DNA from: Microseira wollei NIES-4236
GTDB lineage: Bacteria > Cyanobacteriota > Cyanobacteriia > Cyanobacteriales > Aerosakkonemataceae
Direction of reading: 5' to 3'
Length of the DNA: 51,684 bases
Assembly (NCBI RefSeq): GCF_020521235.1
Contig: NZ_BLAY01000061.1
Coordinates: 1-51,684 of the forward strand
Shown here in pieces: positions 35,101 through 42,587 of this stretch; within the stretch, counting starts at the first letter, position 1; every line of letters starts with the position of its first letter. The position numbers and the translations under genes were made by a program. The notes beneath the pieces were generated by a model that saw nothing but the letters and a program-made list of their open reading frames with translations, had not been told where the DNA came from and did not search any database.

Positions 35101-35678
35101 CTCAACCCAATTCCATCCCACCTTGGGATACCTTGGGCAGGTGTGTATTCATCTCAAATCTGGGTTTAATGCCAGAACTTTACAGCCCCATTCCAGGCGA
35201 TTTTATCGCTACTAACATTCACCTAGAACGTCAGTCTGTTGCAGCTAATACTCCCAGGATATTGCCCGATGGACGAGTGCAATTTCACAGCAACCAGGTA
35301 ACGCTTCAAATAACAGGCAAGCGCGATACCCAACTCGACGCTCCGATTGTCATTGTTTCTTTGGATGATATCTCGTTCCAAGACAATCAAATTTTGACAG
35401 AAAACATTTCCGGAGTATCCTTGTTTGGTGTAGTGACCCTAGCTCCAACTATCCGCGCTTCCGGCAATCGCTTTACCGAACTACGGGGCAAAACTACTTT
35501 TTCTTACTTTTCAACCGCCCAATTCCTCAACCTAACAACCGATAACCAATCCACCCATTGCATTATAACGAGCGCCAATCCAGGTCAAAAGATTGAGACA
35601 AACAATCAAGAAATCGCCACGCTGATCTGGAAGGAAAAAACTTGCGAGCGCGCGCGAGCGCAACTCAAACAAGAGTAG
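32106..35678 (+). CDS. DUF6519/beta-helix protein, probable injection-system fibre or receptor-binding protein
   Basis: The 1190-residue product starts MKGDFSRQTFDPKKHYSSVLMQQGRVQVDADWNEQQAIN, the start of the DUF6519 family found in eCIS loci. The N-terminal part (about 1-500) is beta-rich; LEVHQSGKLG-like FEVHQSGKLGEATFKWSRDNGSV lies at about 299-321. From about 510 to 820 it carries pectate-lyase-type parallel beta-helix rungs (FSDIQEAIASLLQQQNGGKLCILPG, IDIIGNHIHDMSNSG, VRIHHNYIAENG, LEIANNTVIDNG). A beta-sandwich-like part and more rungs follow. Carbohydrate binding or fibre function is inferred. AAAGGAGT at 32092-32099 is a good ribosome site. Confidence 0.85.
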   Translation: MKGDFSRQTFDPKKHYSSVLMQQGRVQVDADWNEQQAINQYRIETETKDVIGKCGVPKQGGGFKIEDAGSDLTISPGRIYVDGILCQLEESTPIPITFPAGTNNQVQVPNWIVDNLPFDKYQWVELAADGIDWTKFRILDVNLNQRTLTLNPRDLTSFKRANNPILRRIITYATQPDYPNPEYIIPAGDNPPQLNLDNGNYLIYLDVWQRHITALDDDQIREVALGGADTATRTKTVWQVRILPFKQTDETITCNTPIDFPPASTGKLNARTKPIESPKEPCLIPPTAGYLRLENQLYRFEVHQSGKLGEATFKWSRDNGSVVTNIEKFDGNILIVGDVGRDEVLGFANNQWVEIVDDRTELNRQLGQLVQIDKVEAATRRITLKTAPTAVEPKWHPKLRRWDSQDAIKVELPASNDGWIALEGGIEVKFSDGYYNRGDYWLIPARTATGNIEWESDLPQPTLGIQHHYCRLAVAEFDDNTLKNIQDCRKHFPPLTELPTGAGCCTVTVGDGIRSVGDFSDIQEAIASLLQQQNGGKLCILPGRYILKETIVIEAGRNLIISGCDRQTYLRSASEQPVFQLDNCRNVALESLQIVARSDRGAIAVNSSQEFSLINCSISNQAPASSISIQAKGVRILANHLTGIWIQEGSANILIQDNEIARGTSAGIALGSIDNIEKISTKAAGISHIDIIGNHIHDMSNSGISTVAHQKNDKVGIGDVENLTISHNQIVQCAAEKPNPFYDNQAVGGIILREVSHVRIHHNYIAENGLEKSLAACGIFVTDSQGLEIANNTVIDNGSVEETGEDCINFTILPTGAGPNPRVVQGVQFLVRDFNGTPLEQTQVNSTGLNCGFNTEIQLPSPVTSISLTLISSASPVRIVAFNQDRSQAGTGETSGGTVTIAGAAINRVVIVAPQNEAGLLRFCFGTPTTFYQAGIVALNAIAAYLPAPNKVSFPRTGTPAASIQNNAVVCPKGHALIVTGIGSMLVSGNTLSSHGVYTQPNSIPPWDTLGRCVFISNLGLMPELYSPIPGDFIATNIHLERQSVAANTPRILPDGRVQFHSNQVTLQITGKRDTQLDAPIVIVSLDDISFQDNQILTENISGVSLFGVVTLAPTIRASGNRFTELRGKTTFSYFSTAQFLNLTTDNQSTHCIITSANPGQKIETNNQEIATLIWKEKTCERARAQLKQE

Positions 35679-35689
35679 TAACCCCAGTT

Positions 35690-35715
35690 GCAAGCTGGCA
35701 AGCTTGCCAGCTTGC
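35690..35715. terminator. Perfect 26-bp palindrome after the fibre gene
   Basis: GCAAGCTGGCAAG (35690-35702) pairs perfectly with CTTGCCAGCTTGC (35703-35715), starting 12 bases after the stop. There is no T-run, so intrinsic termination is doubtful. It could be an mRNA-stabilising hairpin or a small repeat. Confidence 0.45.
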
Positions 35716-35824
35716 TAATATAGGATTTTACTGAGATTAACCATTAGCCATTAGCCATTAGCAACTCTTTTGAGATAACTAGCAACTTGAGTTAGCAATC
35801 AAAATATTTGTAAGAGGTGACTTT

Positions 35825-36412
35825 ATGTCTGAGCCAGAATTTGAAGTTAACAATATTAACGCTTTGGTTGAAAATCTGCTAAGTCAGGCAGCTGACGCAA
35901 ATCTACAGATGCTCGAAAGCTTTGCTAACATCCAAAATCGCCGTGCAGCACGTCTAGCTGATGCTGAAGCTCGATTGAAAGCCGATTTGGGTGAAAATCA
36001 TCCCCAGGTGGTGGCTTTGCATGATGCTGCTGCAATGGCGGCGGCGATGAACCACGCCCTCGAAACAATCGCAGTCCGTACAGCACGCCGTCCCAAAGTC
36101 AAGGAAAATGAATGGTTGGTATTCGGACGGGTATTAGATGCAAATGGCAACCCAGTTTCAGGCGTGCGGGTGCGAATTTTCGATCGCGATCGTATCTTCG
36201 ATGACTTGCTAGGCATCACCGAAACCGACGAATACGGCGACTTTGCCATTACCTACCACGAGCGCGACTTTGCCGAACCGGGGGAAGGACTTCCGGAATT
36301 ATACTTAATGCTCTCAGACACCGAAGGTAATCTTCTATACTCCTCCCGCGATAATATCCGCTATAACCCTGGTCGAGCCGAGTATTTTGAGATCCTGCTG
36401 CCTAGCAGCTGA
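35825..36412 (+). CDS. Carboxypeptidase-regulatory-like domain protein at the end of the eCIS operon
   Basis: The 195-residue product has a helical N-terminal half (about 1-90, Ala-rich, ARLADAEARLKADLGENHPQVVALHDAAAMAAAMNHALE) and a transthyretin-like domain (WLVFGRVLDANGNPVSGVRVRIFDRDRIFDDLLGITETDEYGDFAITYHERDF, about 98-150). Such folds are used as surface-binding decorations. AGAGGTGA lies upstream of the ATG at 35825. A role as a fibre tip or sheath-associated anchor is inference from its place as last gene of the operon. Confidence 0.78.
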   Translation: MSEPEFEVNNINALVENLLSQAADANLQMLESFANIQNRRAARLADAEARLKADLGENHPQVVALHDAAAMAAAMNHALETIAVRTARRPKVKENEWLVFGRVLDANGNPVSGVRVRIFDRDRIFDDLLGITETDEYGDFAITYHERDFAEPGEGLPELYLMLSDTEGNLLYSSRDNIRYNPGRAEYFEILLPSS

Positions 36413-36825
36413 CCCAGAAGACGGGGAGACGGGGAGACGCCCAGATGGGGAGATGGGGAGATGGGGAGATGGGGAGATGGGGAGACGCCCAGAAGGGGAG
36501 ACGCCCAGAGCGACCTCTAGCAGCCATCCCGAATTTATTCGTGGATAATAAAAAATTTCTTCCTTGTTGGAATCCCTTGGCGCCTACCATGGGGTATCCC
36601 CGCGTCACCTTGTCCCCACGTCCCCGCCTCCTGTTCAATTTTCTCATTATGATCTCAGGCTTTTCACCCATAATTAAAACTCAGAGCGTCCCCGTGTCAC
36701 CGCGTCCCCGCGTCCTGCTCAATTTTCCAAAAAGTCTATTGTATTTTTTTGTAAACACCGCTATATCCCGAAACAATAATCCTTTAGACTGATTTGCAAT
36801 TGAAAATTTTGGGATAAGCAAGCAC
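36413..36825. repeat. Low-complexity GGGGAGA arrays and CGTCCCCGCGTC repeats
   Basis: GGGGAGAC/GGGGAGAT units run from about 36422 to 36512. Two opposed-type copies of a segment with CCCGCGTC and TGTTCAATTTTC lie at about 36598-36645 and 36682-36727. These short repeats also appear near 4985 and within the gene at 10987. No gene is seen. A promoter for the membrane protein gene presumably lies in the last 100 bp. Confidence 0.75.
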
Positions 36826-37146
36826 ATGCAGATAGCAAATTTGCACTGGCACGATTATTTAGTGCTGATTTCTTTTGTTGGTTCTATTGCTGGCCTAATC
36901 TTACTATACGATCCGCAGCGGACTCAAGGGGAAGAGTTTGAGGAGATCGAGCGCGAGCTCATGCAAATGTGCTTTACTTACTGGCTGGTGTACTGCGTCG
37001 CTAAAGGCATTTTAAAGTTGGAGTTGCCAGACTGGGAAACTCTAGTGATGAGTTTAAAGTTAACGGCGGTTATTTCTTACCTGCTGACGTTCTGCTGCAT
37101 CCTGTCCCTACCGCTGCACCGTCTTTCTAAGCAGTATGCAAAATAA
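36826..37146 (+). CDS. Small three-helix membrane protein of unknown function
   Basis: The 106-residue product has hydrophobic stretches at about 10-27 (YLVLISFVGSIAGLILLY), 45-62 (MQMCFTYWLVYCVAKGIL) and 75-98 (MSLKLTAVISYLLTFCCILSLPL), consistent with three membrane passes. I do not recognise the family. It lies between the injection-system operon and DUF2103/ClpS. Confidence 0.65.
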   Translation: MQIANLHWHDYLVLISFVGSIAGLILLYDPQRTQGEEFEEIERELMQMCFTYWLVYCVAKGILKLELPDWETLVMSLKLTAVISYLLTFCCILSLPLHRLSKQYAK

Positions 37147-37160
37147 TTTTGGGAATGGGT

Positions 37161-37298
37161 AATATCATGTCCTGAGGTATCGGTAGTGTATGGATGGCTA
37201 ATTGCTAATTGCTAATTGCTCGCAATTCAATTGCCAAAAGAGCCATTAGCGATTAGCTATTAGCAGTTACACAACCGTTGCTACCGGACATCATATAA
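37161..37298. repeat. MITE-like element, copy 1
   Basis: An element of about 137 bp with ends AATATCATGTCC and GGACATCATAT. Inside are TATCGGTAGTGTATGGATGG, heptads, and TTAGCAGTTACACAACCG. A second copy in reverse orientation is at 44107-44245. The inverted ends and dispersed copies fit a non-autonomous mobile element. Confidence 0.8.
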
Positions 37299-37378
37299 TT
37301 GGTAATTGGTAATGGAAAAATCAATCAAGATACGAATGAGCAATTACCCATTAGCAATTAGCAATTAGCAATTAGCAA

Positions 37379-37690
37379 TTAGCAATTATTTTTGTTTGTC
37401 TTACCGAGGGCTATTGCGATCGCATCCTCTAATTCTATCTGAGATAGGGTCGAGAGAATGAAGACTTCTTGAACGGTTTTTCCTGACCGGGCTAGCACTT
37501 TAAAACCCCCCCGAATCGGTACGGAAACCCGCAACTGCAACTGGGGCGAATGACCTTTGACGCGGCTGAGAACGCCTGGGGTGATGGTTTGAATGCCGGG
37601 GTAACCAAGCAGGCGTTCTAAAACTGGGATTAAGCCGTGAATGTGGGTAGAATGATTCCAAACTAGCCTGCCACGGTCGGAATTTTTCAT
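37379..37690 (-). CDS. DUF2103 domain protein (probable metal-binding)
   Basis: The 103-residue product matches DUF2103, a small cyanobacterial family: RLVWNHSTHIHGLIPVLERLLGYPGIQTITPGVLSRVKGHSPQLQLRVSVPIRGGFKVLARSGKTVQEVFILS. The HSTHIHG histidines could bind metal. It follows clpS by four bases on the same strand and is probably co-transcribed. Function is unknown. Confidence 0.88.
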   Translation of the reverse strand: MKNSDRGRLVWNHSTHIHGLIPVLERLLGYPGIQTITPGVLSRVKGHSPQLQLRVSVPIRGGFKVLARSGKTVQEVFILSTLSQIELEDAIAIALGKTNKNNC

Positions 37691-37694
37691 TGAT

Positions 37695-38021
37695 TTAAGT
37701 AGCTTCGATGGGTGCCATTGTCAGACCGGCACGAGAAAGCTGTTGATGGTAGAATTCAGCTTGCTCTTGGGGACCAACCCAAACAATGGCTTGACCTTCA
37801 TAGTGTATCTGCTCGGTGAGTTCCCAAGCGCGATCGCTCGTCATGTTCGGAATATACTTCACCAAGCAGTCGTGGACGTGCTGAAACGTGTTGAAATCAT
37901 CGTTCAGCACGATCACCTTGTAATTAGGATAAGGCTTGCGGGTAACTTGAGATGACTTCTGGGGCGTTACAGTCGGTGCTGTCGCCATCGCTTGCACGGC
38001 TGCTGAAAGTACTATCGACAT
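37695..38021 (-). CDS. clpS: ATP-dependent Clp protease adaptor ClpS
   Basis: The 108-residue product is ClpS, the N-degron adaptor that hands substrates to ClpC/ClpP. The core is YKVIVLNDDFNTFQHVHDCLVKYIPNMTSDRAWELTEQIHYEGQAIVWVGPQEQAEFYHQQLSRAGL, with the NDD and HxxGxA(I)VW motifs (here HYEGQAIV). About 28 N-terminal residues are a flexible extension. It is located directly upstream of DUF2103 in the transcript. Confidence 0.96.
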   Translation of the reverse strand: MSIVLSAAVQAMATAPTVTPQKSSQVTRKPYPNYKVIVLNDDFNTFQHVHDCLVKYIPNMTSDRAWELTEQIHYEGQAIVWVGPQEQAEFYHQQLSRAGLTMAPIEAT

Positions 38022-38234
38022 AGGGTAAAGACTGAAATTACAGAAGCAAAACGGCTCTAAGAGGGTTTTAACACAATTTGACCATTTGGGTAATGGCTAA
38101 TGGCTAATGGCTAATGGCTAATGGCTAATGGCTAAGAAGACACGGGAGGTGGCAGCGCCCCAACCTCCTTCCCCGACGTAAGCGCAGGAGTTCGAGATTT
38201 TAGCAATTAGCAATTAGCAATTAGCAATTAGCAA

Positions 38235-40253
38235 TTACCGCCAATCTTGCCAAGCATTATTAAATATCGAAGTATTGGGAAAAGCAACGGGGTTGTTGTT
38301 TTTCGCCAACAGGCGTTGCAATACTTCTAATTGCGGTTCTGGACGGGGAAGGTCATCTACTAATTGATAAGGCATAACCCCATTTTTTAAAGCAAAATCC
38401 GCTACAGTTCCGGCTGCTGCACCTGCCGACCATTCAAATGAGTGTACCCGATAAGCGGCGGCGGCGGTATGGCTGGTGGCGATGCTTTTACCTGCGACTA
38501 GCATGTTATCGATTTTTTGGGGAATCAGCGCCCGCAGGGGTATCTGGAACGGATACGCTTCCCCTTGTCCTTTTCGGGTTCCTTCTTTTTCCGTATTTCC
38601 AGGCGCTTCGGGTGGACTGTTGGTCATGCAAGGATGGAAGTCAATGGCATAGTGTCCGATGCCGACGGAATCTGGGAATATAAACGCACGCGATCGCGCC
38701 GCTACCTGTTCTGGCGATACAATACCTGCAAGTACCGCAGCTGCATTCAATCCCGACAGCGACGCCCACAAGCGACGATACGCATCCGGTTCTAAGCTTT
38801 GACGATAAAAATCTGTGCGGAAATTGTTGCGCGAAATATCAATTTCCCATACCATAAATCCTTCCCTTTGTCCATAGCTGGGGCGTCCAATTATGCGGCG
38901 TCCTTCCCGCATGTAAGGATATTTTGATAACCCGTGGGCGGTTCCCATTGGCGAATCAAATCCGGAAAGAAAGCGGTGATTGGGATAGGGTTTTTTTACT
39001 CCATCCCCCAGTTGAGAATCTGTCGTTCCCGTTACTAACCAGTAAAAATATCCAATCGCGTGTTCTTCGCCTCGGCGTAAAGTTTCCGTCCGCAATCCCC
39101 CCATCCATCCCCCTGGTTGCAATTGTCCCGTTGCTTGCAATTGGGCGCGGGTATAAATTAAATTATCCTGGGATGTTCCCGGACGATAATCGTTTCCCCA
39201 AGTCCAGTTTTGCATCGAGATATCGCCGACATTTATGGGGAATTGTTTGGGGTCTGAGGGTAATTTTTGCTCTGGTTTGGCGCTTCTAATGCGACGGTAA
39301 GTAAAAACTAGGGGAAAACTGGCGAGTCGCGGTAATTCGTAACTGTAATAAGGTGCGTATTGCGAATAAAATGGCGGCAATGTATGGTTTTGGGGTTCTG
39401 CCGTTGCTTGCATGGCAAAGGTGTAAGTAAATCCTTGGGTGCAATAAGCGTCGCCTGTGGTGCTAGAGGAAGAAGGTTCTAAATAAGAACGGGGATCGAT
39501 TCCTAAACGATAGGGAACGTCTGCAAGTCCGATTAATTCTCCCGTTTCGGTGGCATCAATTACATACCAATCCGCTGGTTTAGGCGTGCGGGTTTGTTTG
39601 CGAGATTGACGGGGTACGAAGCGGATAATTCTTTTATCGAAACGGGCAGAATTTTCGTAACGATAGGCGTCTTCTATCTTGGCAGAAAGAGTTTCGGTGT
39701 TGATTGGGGGAGTGCCTTTTGCTGGGCGATGTTGAATTGCGATCGCACCCGTTATTTGTTTCCCATCCGGGCTATATTCCAGTTCCTTAATCACAGTAGA
39801 AGGAAGCCATTTCAACTTCCCATCACCCTTGTCTTCGGCATCTTTTAATACCTCATACAACAACTTGTGACCATCGCGGGGTAGATAACAAGATTCGCTT
39901 ACCCAACACTTACCGGGATTGAGGATACCGTAGTGTTCTTTGATACGCTGACGGAAGTCTAGATAACCGCGCGGGAAGTATAAGCGATCGCGCTGGGTTT
40001 TTCTTTCGTCGAGGGCAGAAGTTCCCTGGGCAGAAATTTGTCCGCCTACCCAGTCGGTAATTTCCGTCAGACAGACAACTCGCCCTGCGAGTAACGCTTC
40101 GTAGGCAGCAGCAGAACCCGCTAGCCCTCCACCTACGACTAGAATATCGCATTCTTCGGTTTTATCCGGCTGTCTGGGGGGTGCGGCTATGGCGACGGGG
40201 ATGAGTTGTAGCAGAATTGAGATTAGCGGGACAATAGTGAGCGATCGCTTCAT
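38235..40253 (-). CDS. Exported FAD-dependent oxidoreductase
   Basis: The 672-residue product has a signal peptide (MKRSLTIVPLISILLQLIPVAIAAPPR) and then a Rossmann FAD motif (CDILVVGGGLAGSAAAYEALLAGRVVCLTE, about 36-65). ADWYVIDATETGELIGLADV and the C-terminal IDNMLVAGKSIATSHTAAAAYRVHSFEWSAGAAAGTVA are typical of the FAD-dependent oxidoreductase family. The substrate is not evident. The start at 40253 gives the signal peptide. Heptads fill the gap at 38090-38236 beyond its stop. Confidence 0.9.
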   Translation of the reverse strand: MKRSLTIVPLISILLQLIPVAIAAPPRQPDKTEECDILVVGGGLAGSAAAYEALLAGRVVCLTEITDWVGGQISAQGTSALDERKTQRDRLYFPRGYLDFRQRIKEHYGILNPGKCWVSESCYLPRDGHKLLYEVLKDAEDKGDGKLKWLPSTVIKELEYSPDGKQITGAIAIQHRPAKGTPPINTETLSAKIEDAYRYENSARFDKRIIRFVPRQSRKQTRTPKPADWYVIDATETGELIGLADVPYRLGIDPRSYLEPSSSSTTGDAYCTQGFTYTFAMQATAEPQNHTLPPFYSQYAPYYSYELPRLASFPLVFTYRRIRSAKPEQKLPSDPKQFPINVGDISMQNWTWGNDYRPGTSQDNLIYTRAQLQATGQLQPGGWMGGLRTETLRRGEEHAIGYFYWLVTGTTDSQLGDGVKKPYPNHRFLSGFDSPMGTAHGLSKYPYMREGRRIIGRPSYGQREGFMVWEIDISRNNFRTDFYRQSLEPDAYRRLWASLSGLNAAAVLAGIVSPEQVAARSRAFIFPDSVGIGHYAIDFHPCMTNSPPEAPGNTEKEGTRKGQGEAYPFQIPLRALIPQKIDNMLVAGKSIATSHTAAAAYRVHSFEWSAGAAAGTVADFALKNGVMPYQLVDDLPRPEPQLEVLQRLLAKNNNPVAFPNTSIFNNAWQDWR

Positions 40254-40406
40254 ACTCTACAAGAATCAGCGTACAAGCTTTTTAACTTACCACTGTCAAA
40301 ATGTTTGTGGCAAGCTTTTCTAAATCTGGATTGAGCATACGAGCAAGAATCGCCATCAACGATAATCTGATAGACAAGCAACTTTAGCACTATAAAAGAA
40401 AAGCTC

Positions 40407-41273
40407 GTGGCAGTAAAAATAATTGAATTTTTAGGTATGAATGCTCATGGTTTAAGCGCTTCAGACTATCGAGCGGCTGAAAAGTTATGTCCCTACATTG
40501 GCACAATGTGTAAAAAAATAAATCGAGAGCTTGAGCAAAAACCGATGTGCGTAGTTGAAAGTCGTGGGGGCGTTCCGCTAATTGTATGCGAACATAGGCT
40601 TTTATCTACGGTGATGGAGAATCCAACGTCCTATCAGCGTGCTAGATTATTTGAAATATCGCAAATAATATTTGATGAGGGTATAGAACCCAAAGATATT
40701 GAATACAAGTATGAAGTCACAACAAGACTAAGGCAAAGAGCAGACTTTGTTCTTAGGGATAAAAGAAATGGTGATGCTTGCATTTTGGAAATTCAAGGCG
40801 GCGGGGAAACAAGTTCTACAAGGATTCTGACTGACCATGTAACCAAATGGGAGAATGGAGAAAATGTAAGATTAGATGATTTTCCCGTTCGAGTTACAAA
40901 AAGCGGTAAGATGACTGCCCCTGGACTAATTCCTGCTAATGCCTGGAGGCGCTTGCAAGAACAAATCATCGTCAAAGGTGGAATATGCGTCAGTTCTGAG
41001 AAGAAGTTTGTTGCAGCTATGGGGAAAACGATTTATCTACACCTATTGGGTAAATTACCCACGATCGAATCTATGAAGCGACAAAAAAGCGGTTCTTGGA
41101 ATTGTGCTTTCATCCCATATGAAATAAGTAAGAGCGAACAAATTGATTTCAACCTTGACAAAGATAACGTCTTATACTTAGACCTCAAAGAATTAGTTAC
41201 TAAGCTAATTGAGTATGGTGTGAGAGATGATGAATTGTTCACCGCTGATATGATACCTCTAGAAGAGGGCTAG
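40407..41273 (+). CDS. NotI-type restriction endonuclease
   Basis: The 288-residue product resembles the NotI family. An N-terminal four-cysteine site (C28, C35 in CPYIGTMC, C48, and C61 in PLIVCEHR) fits the structural iron/Cys4 site of NotI. The nuclease core is RADFVLRDKRNGDACILEIQGGG, with D113, E128 and the Gln (E-x-Q) variant of the PD-(D/E)XK motif. The start is GTG 40407; the next in-frame ATG is 40437. The gene converges on the methyltransferase and overlaps its 3' end by 15 bp. The recognition sequence cannot be told from this. Confidence 0.85.
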   Translation: MAVKIIEFLGMNAHGLSASDYRAAEKLCPYIGTMCKKINRELEQKPMCVVESRGGVPLIVCEHRLLSTVMENPTSYQRARLFEISQIIFDEGIEPKDIEYKYEVTTRLRQRADFVLRDKRNGDACILEIQGGGETSSTRILTDHVTKWENGENVRLDDFPVRVTKSGKMTAPGLIPANAWRRLQEQIIVKGGICVSSEKKFVAAMGKTIYLHLLGKLPTIESMKRQKSGSWNCAFIPYEISKSEQIDFNLDKDNVLYLDLKELVTKLIEYGVRDDELFTADMIPLEEG

Positions 41274-42224
41274 TTGGTGGAAAGTAGGGCGCGAAGGTTC
41301 TTGTATCAGATCGTATCCTTTTTCGACGTGAACAATCCGTTCGGCAATGTACTTAGCAACGTAAACAGTTACCGCATTTCCTATAGTTCTGAATCGACGA
41401 GAGTCCAATCGGGGGGAAATCCCTGAAGCTTCTCGTACTCCGAAGGCGTCATCCGTCTGACAGACAACATCTGAGCTACCTCTTGAATCAAGCGTCCAAG
41501 TTTCTCCGTCATTACGAAATCCTTTTGACTGCGGGCCTGCTGTATGCTTTCTTCCAATTGAGGCATGTTGGATAGAATAGAGATTTGATTTTTTATTGCT
41601 GTTTCTAACTCCACTGGAAGCGGTTTTTGCCTCGCACTGGCTCGCTCCAGTAGGGACTGCAAATGGTCTGTCGTCAAGAAGAACCTTAGCGGAACAAATC
41701 GATCCAAAACTTCCGACAAGGAAGACTCTTCTACGTCTCTGGGGTGTTCCGAAGAATTTAGAGTCAAACACTCTCCACGAAAGACCATACCCGCACCCGT
41801 CCAACTTATTGAGGACAGCTGCAAAATCTCTTCCATTGTTACTATTGAGCAATCCTGGGACATTTTCGAGAACAATCCATTGAGGTTGGCGTTGTTCAAC
41901 AAGTTGTATAAAGTTATGGAATAGTCCACTTCTTTTTCCCTCTAAACCTTTTCTTTTACCTTGATTCGCTAAGGATACATCTTGGCAGGGAAACCCTGCA
42001 ACATAAATATCAGCGGCGGGTATTTGAGCGCTATCTATCTCAGCAATATCTGGATATAATGGCACATCAGGCCAGTGCTTTTTCAATACCTTTCTGCAAA
42101 AAGCATCGATTTCACACTGCATTACAACTTCCATCCCAGCCATTTCAAAGCCGAGATCGAAGCCTCCAATCCCTGAAAAAAACGATGCCACTCGCAAACG
42201 CCTTTCCATTATGCTCGTATTCAT
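41259..42224 (-). CDS. DNA (cytosine-5) methyltransferase with motif IX out of frame
   Basis: The 321-residue product shows motif I (ASFFSGIGGFDLG), motif IV (AGFPCQDVSLANQGKRKG), motif VI (IVLENVPGLL), motif VIII (FGTPQRRRRVFLVGSFG), a target region (GRKHTAGPQSKGFRNDGETW) and motif X (RFRTIGNAVTVYVAKYIAERI). Between them, about 41400-41465, the motif IX text VRRMTPSEYEKLQGFPPDW is present only in the +1 frame, where the main frame reads an unrelated stretch of about 20 residues. Two small compensating indels would explain this. Start is 42224, or 42209 (MERRL), given the inferred transcription start near 42232. It pairs with the NotI-type nuclease. Confidence 0.88.
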   Translation of the reverse strand: MNTSIMERRLRVASFFSGIGGFDLGFEMAGMEVVMQCEIDAFCRKVLKKHWPDVPLYPDIAEIDSAQIPAADIYVAGFPCQDVSLANQGKRKGLEGKRSGLFHNFIQLVEQRQPQWIVLENVPGLLNSNNGRDFAAVLNKLDGCGYGLSWRVFDSKFFGTPQRRRRVFLVGSFGSICSAKVLLDDRPFAVPTGASQCEAKTASSGVRNSNKKSNLYSIQHASIGRKHTAGPQSKGFRNDGETWTLDSRGSSDVVCQTDDAFGVREASGISPRLDSRRFRTIGNAVTVYVAKYIAERIVHVEKGYDLIQEPSRPTFHQLALF

Positions 42225-42232
42225 AGGGTTAT

Positions 42233-42270
42233 TACTTGACTATACCCAATATATTGGGTATAGTCAAGTA
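42233..42270. promoter_or_regulatory. Perfect 38-bp palindrome with mirrored promoters (controller operator)
   Basis: The palindrome has arms beginning TACTTGACTATACCCAAT and is exact over all 19 base pairs each side. On the plus strand it contains TTGACT (42236-42241), 17 bp, TATAGT (42259-42264), a near-consensus sigma70 promoter. By symmetry the minus strand has the same promoter. The plus promoter would serve the XRE gene at 42290 and the minus promoter the methyltransferase. The XRE protein is the obvious candidate to bind it. Confidence 0.85.
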
Positions 42271-42289
42271 CTTTGAGGTTGAAACATAA

Positions 42290-42535
42290 ATGGTAACTGT
42301 ACGGTGGAGGCTGAAAGAGTTGCTCCAGAGCGAGGGAATAACTCAATATCAGCTGATGAAGCTTGCTCAGGGTAGAGTGAGTAAGAATACCATAGGAAGT
42401 GCGATTCGGAATGAACTTAATGGGGTTCAGTTTAGTACGTTGGCAGCAATAATAGAGGTGCTGGAATCTCATCTTGATAGGCAGATCGGCATCTCTGAAT
42501 TAATAGAAGTTAGAAGAGACATGATTGATGATTAA
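42290..42535 (+). CDS. XRE-family transcriptional regulator, probable RM controller
   Basis: The 81-residue protein is a helix-turn-helix regulator (WRLKELLQSEGITQYQLMKLAQGRVSKNTIGSAIRNELNGVQFSTLAAIIEVLESHL), close to the Cro/C-protein or HigA-like type. It lies 20 bp from the 38-bp palindrome and is divergent from the methyltransferase, as in controller-regulated restriction-modification systems. Autoregulation of both promoters is likely; this is inference. Confidence 0.88.
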   Translation: MVTVRWRLKELLQSEGITQYQLMKLAQGRVSKNTIGSAIRNELNGVQFSTLAAIIEVLESHLDRQIGISELIEVRRDMIDD

Positions 42536-42587
42536 AAGAATCGAACGCTTCGCACGCATTCTTCGATTTTATCTGGTGAATGCTGTT

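Noticed and set aside
7044-36412. Ordinary prophage
   Set aside because: There are no capsid, terminase, portal, integrase or lysis genes, while the AAA+ ATPase, DUF4255 cap and DUF4157-like leader are eCIS marks.
41381-41929. A 182-codon frame inside the methyltransferase as a separate gene
   Set aside because: Its last part is motif IX of the methyltransferase itself and its SLSEVLD stretch is the shifted reading of conserved motif VIII. It is better explained by two indels than by a second protein.
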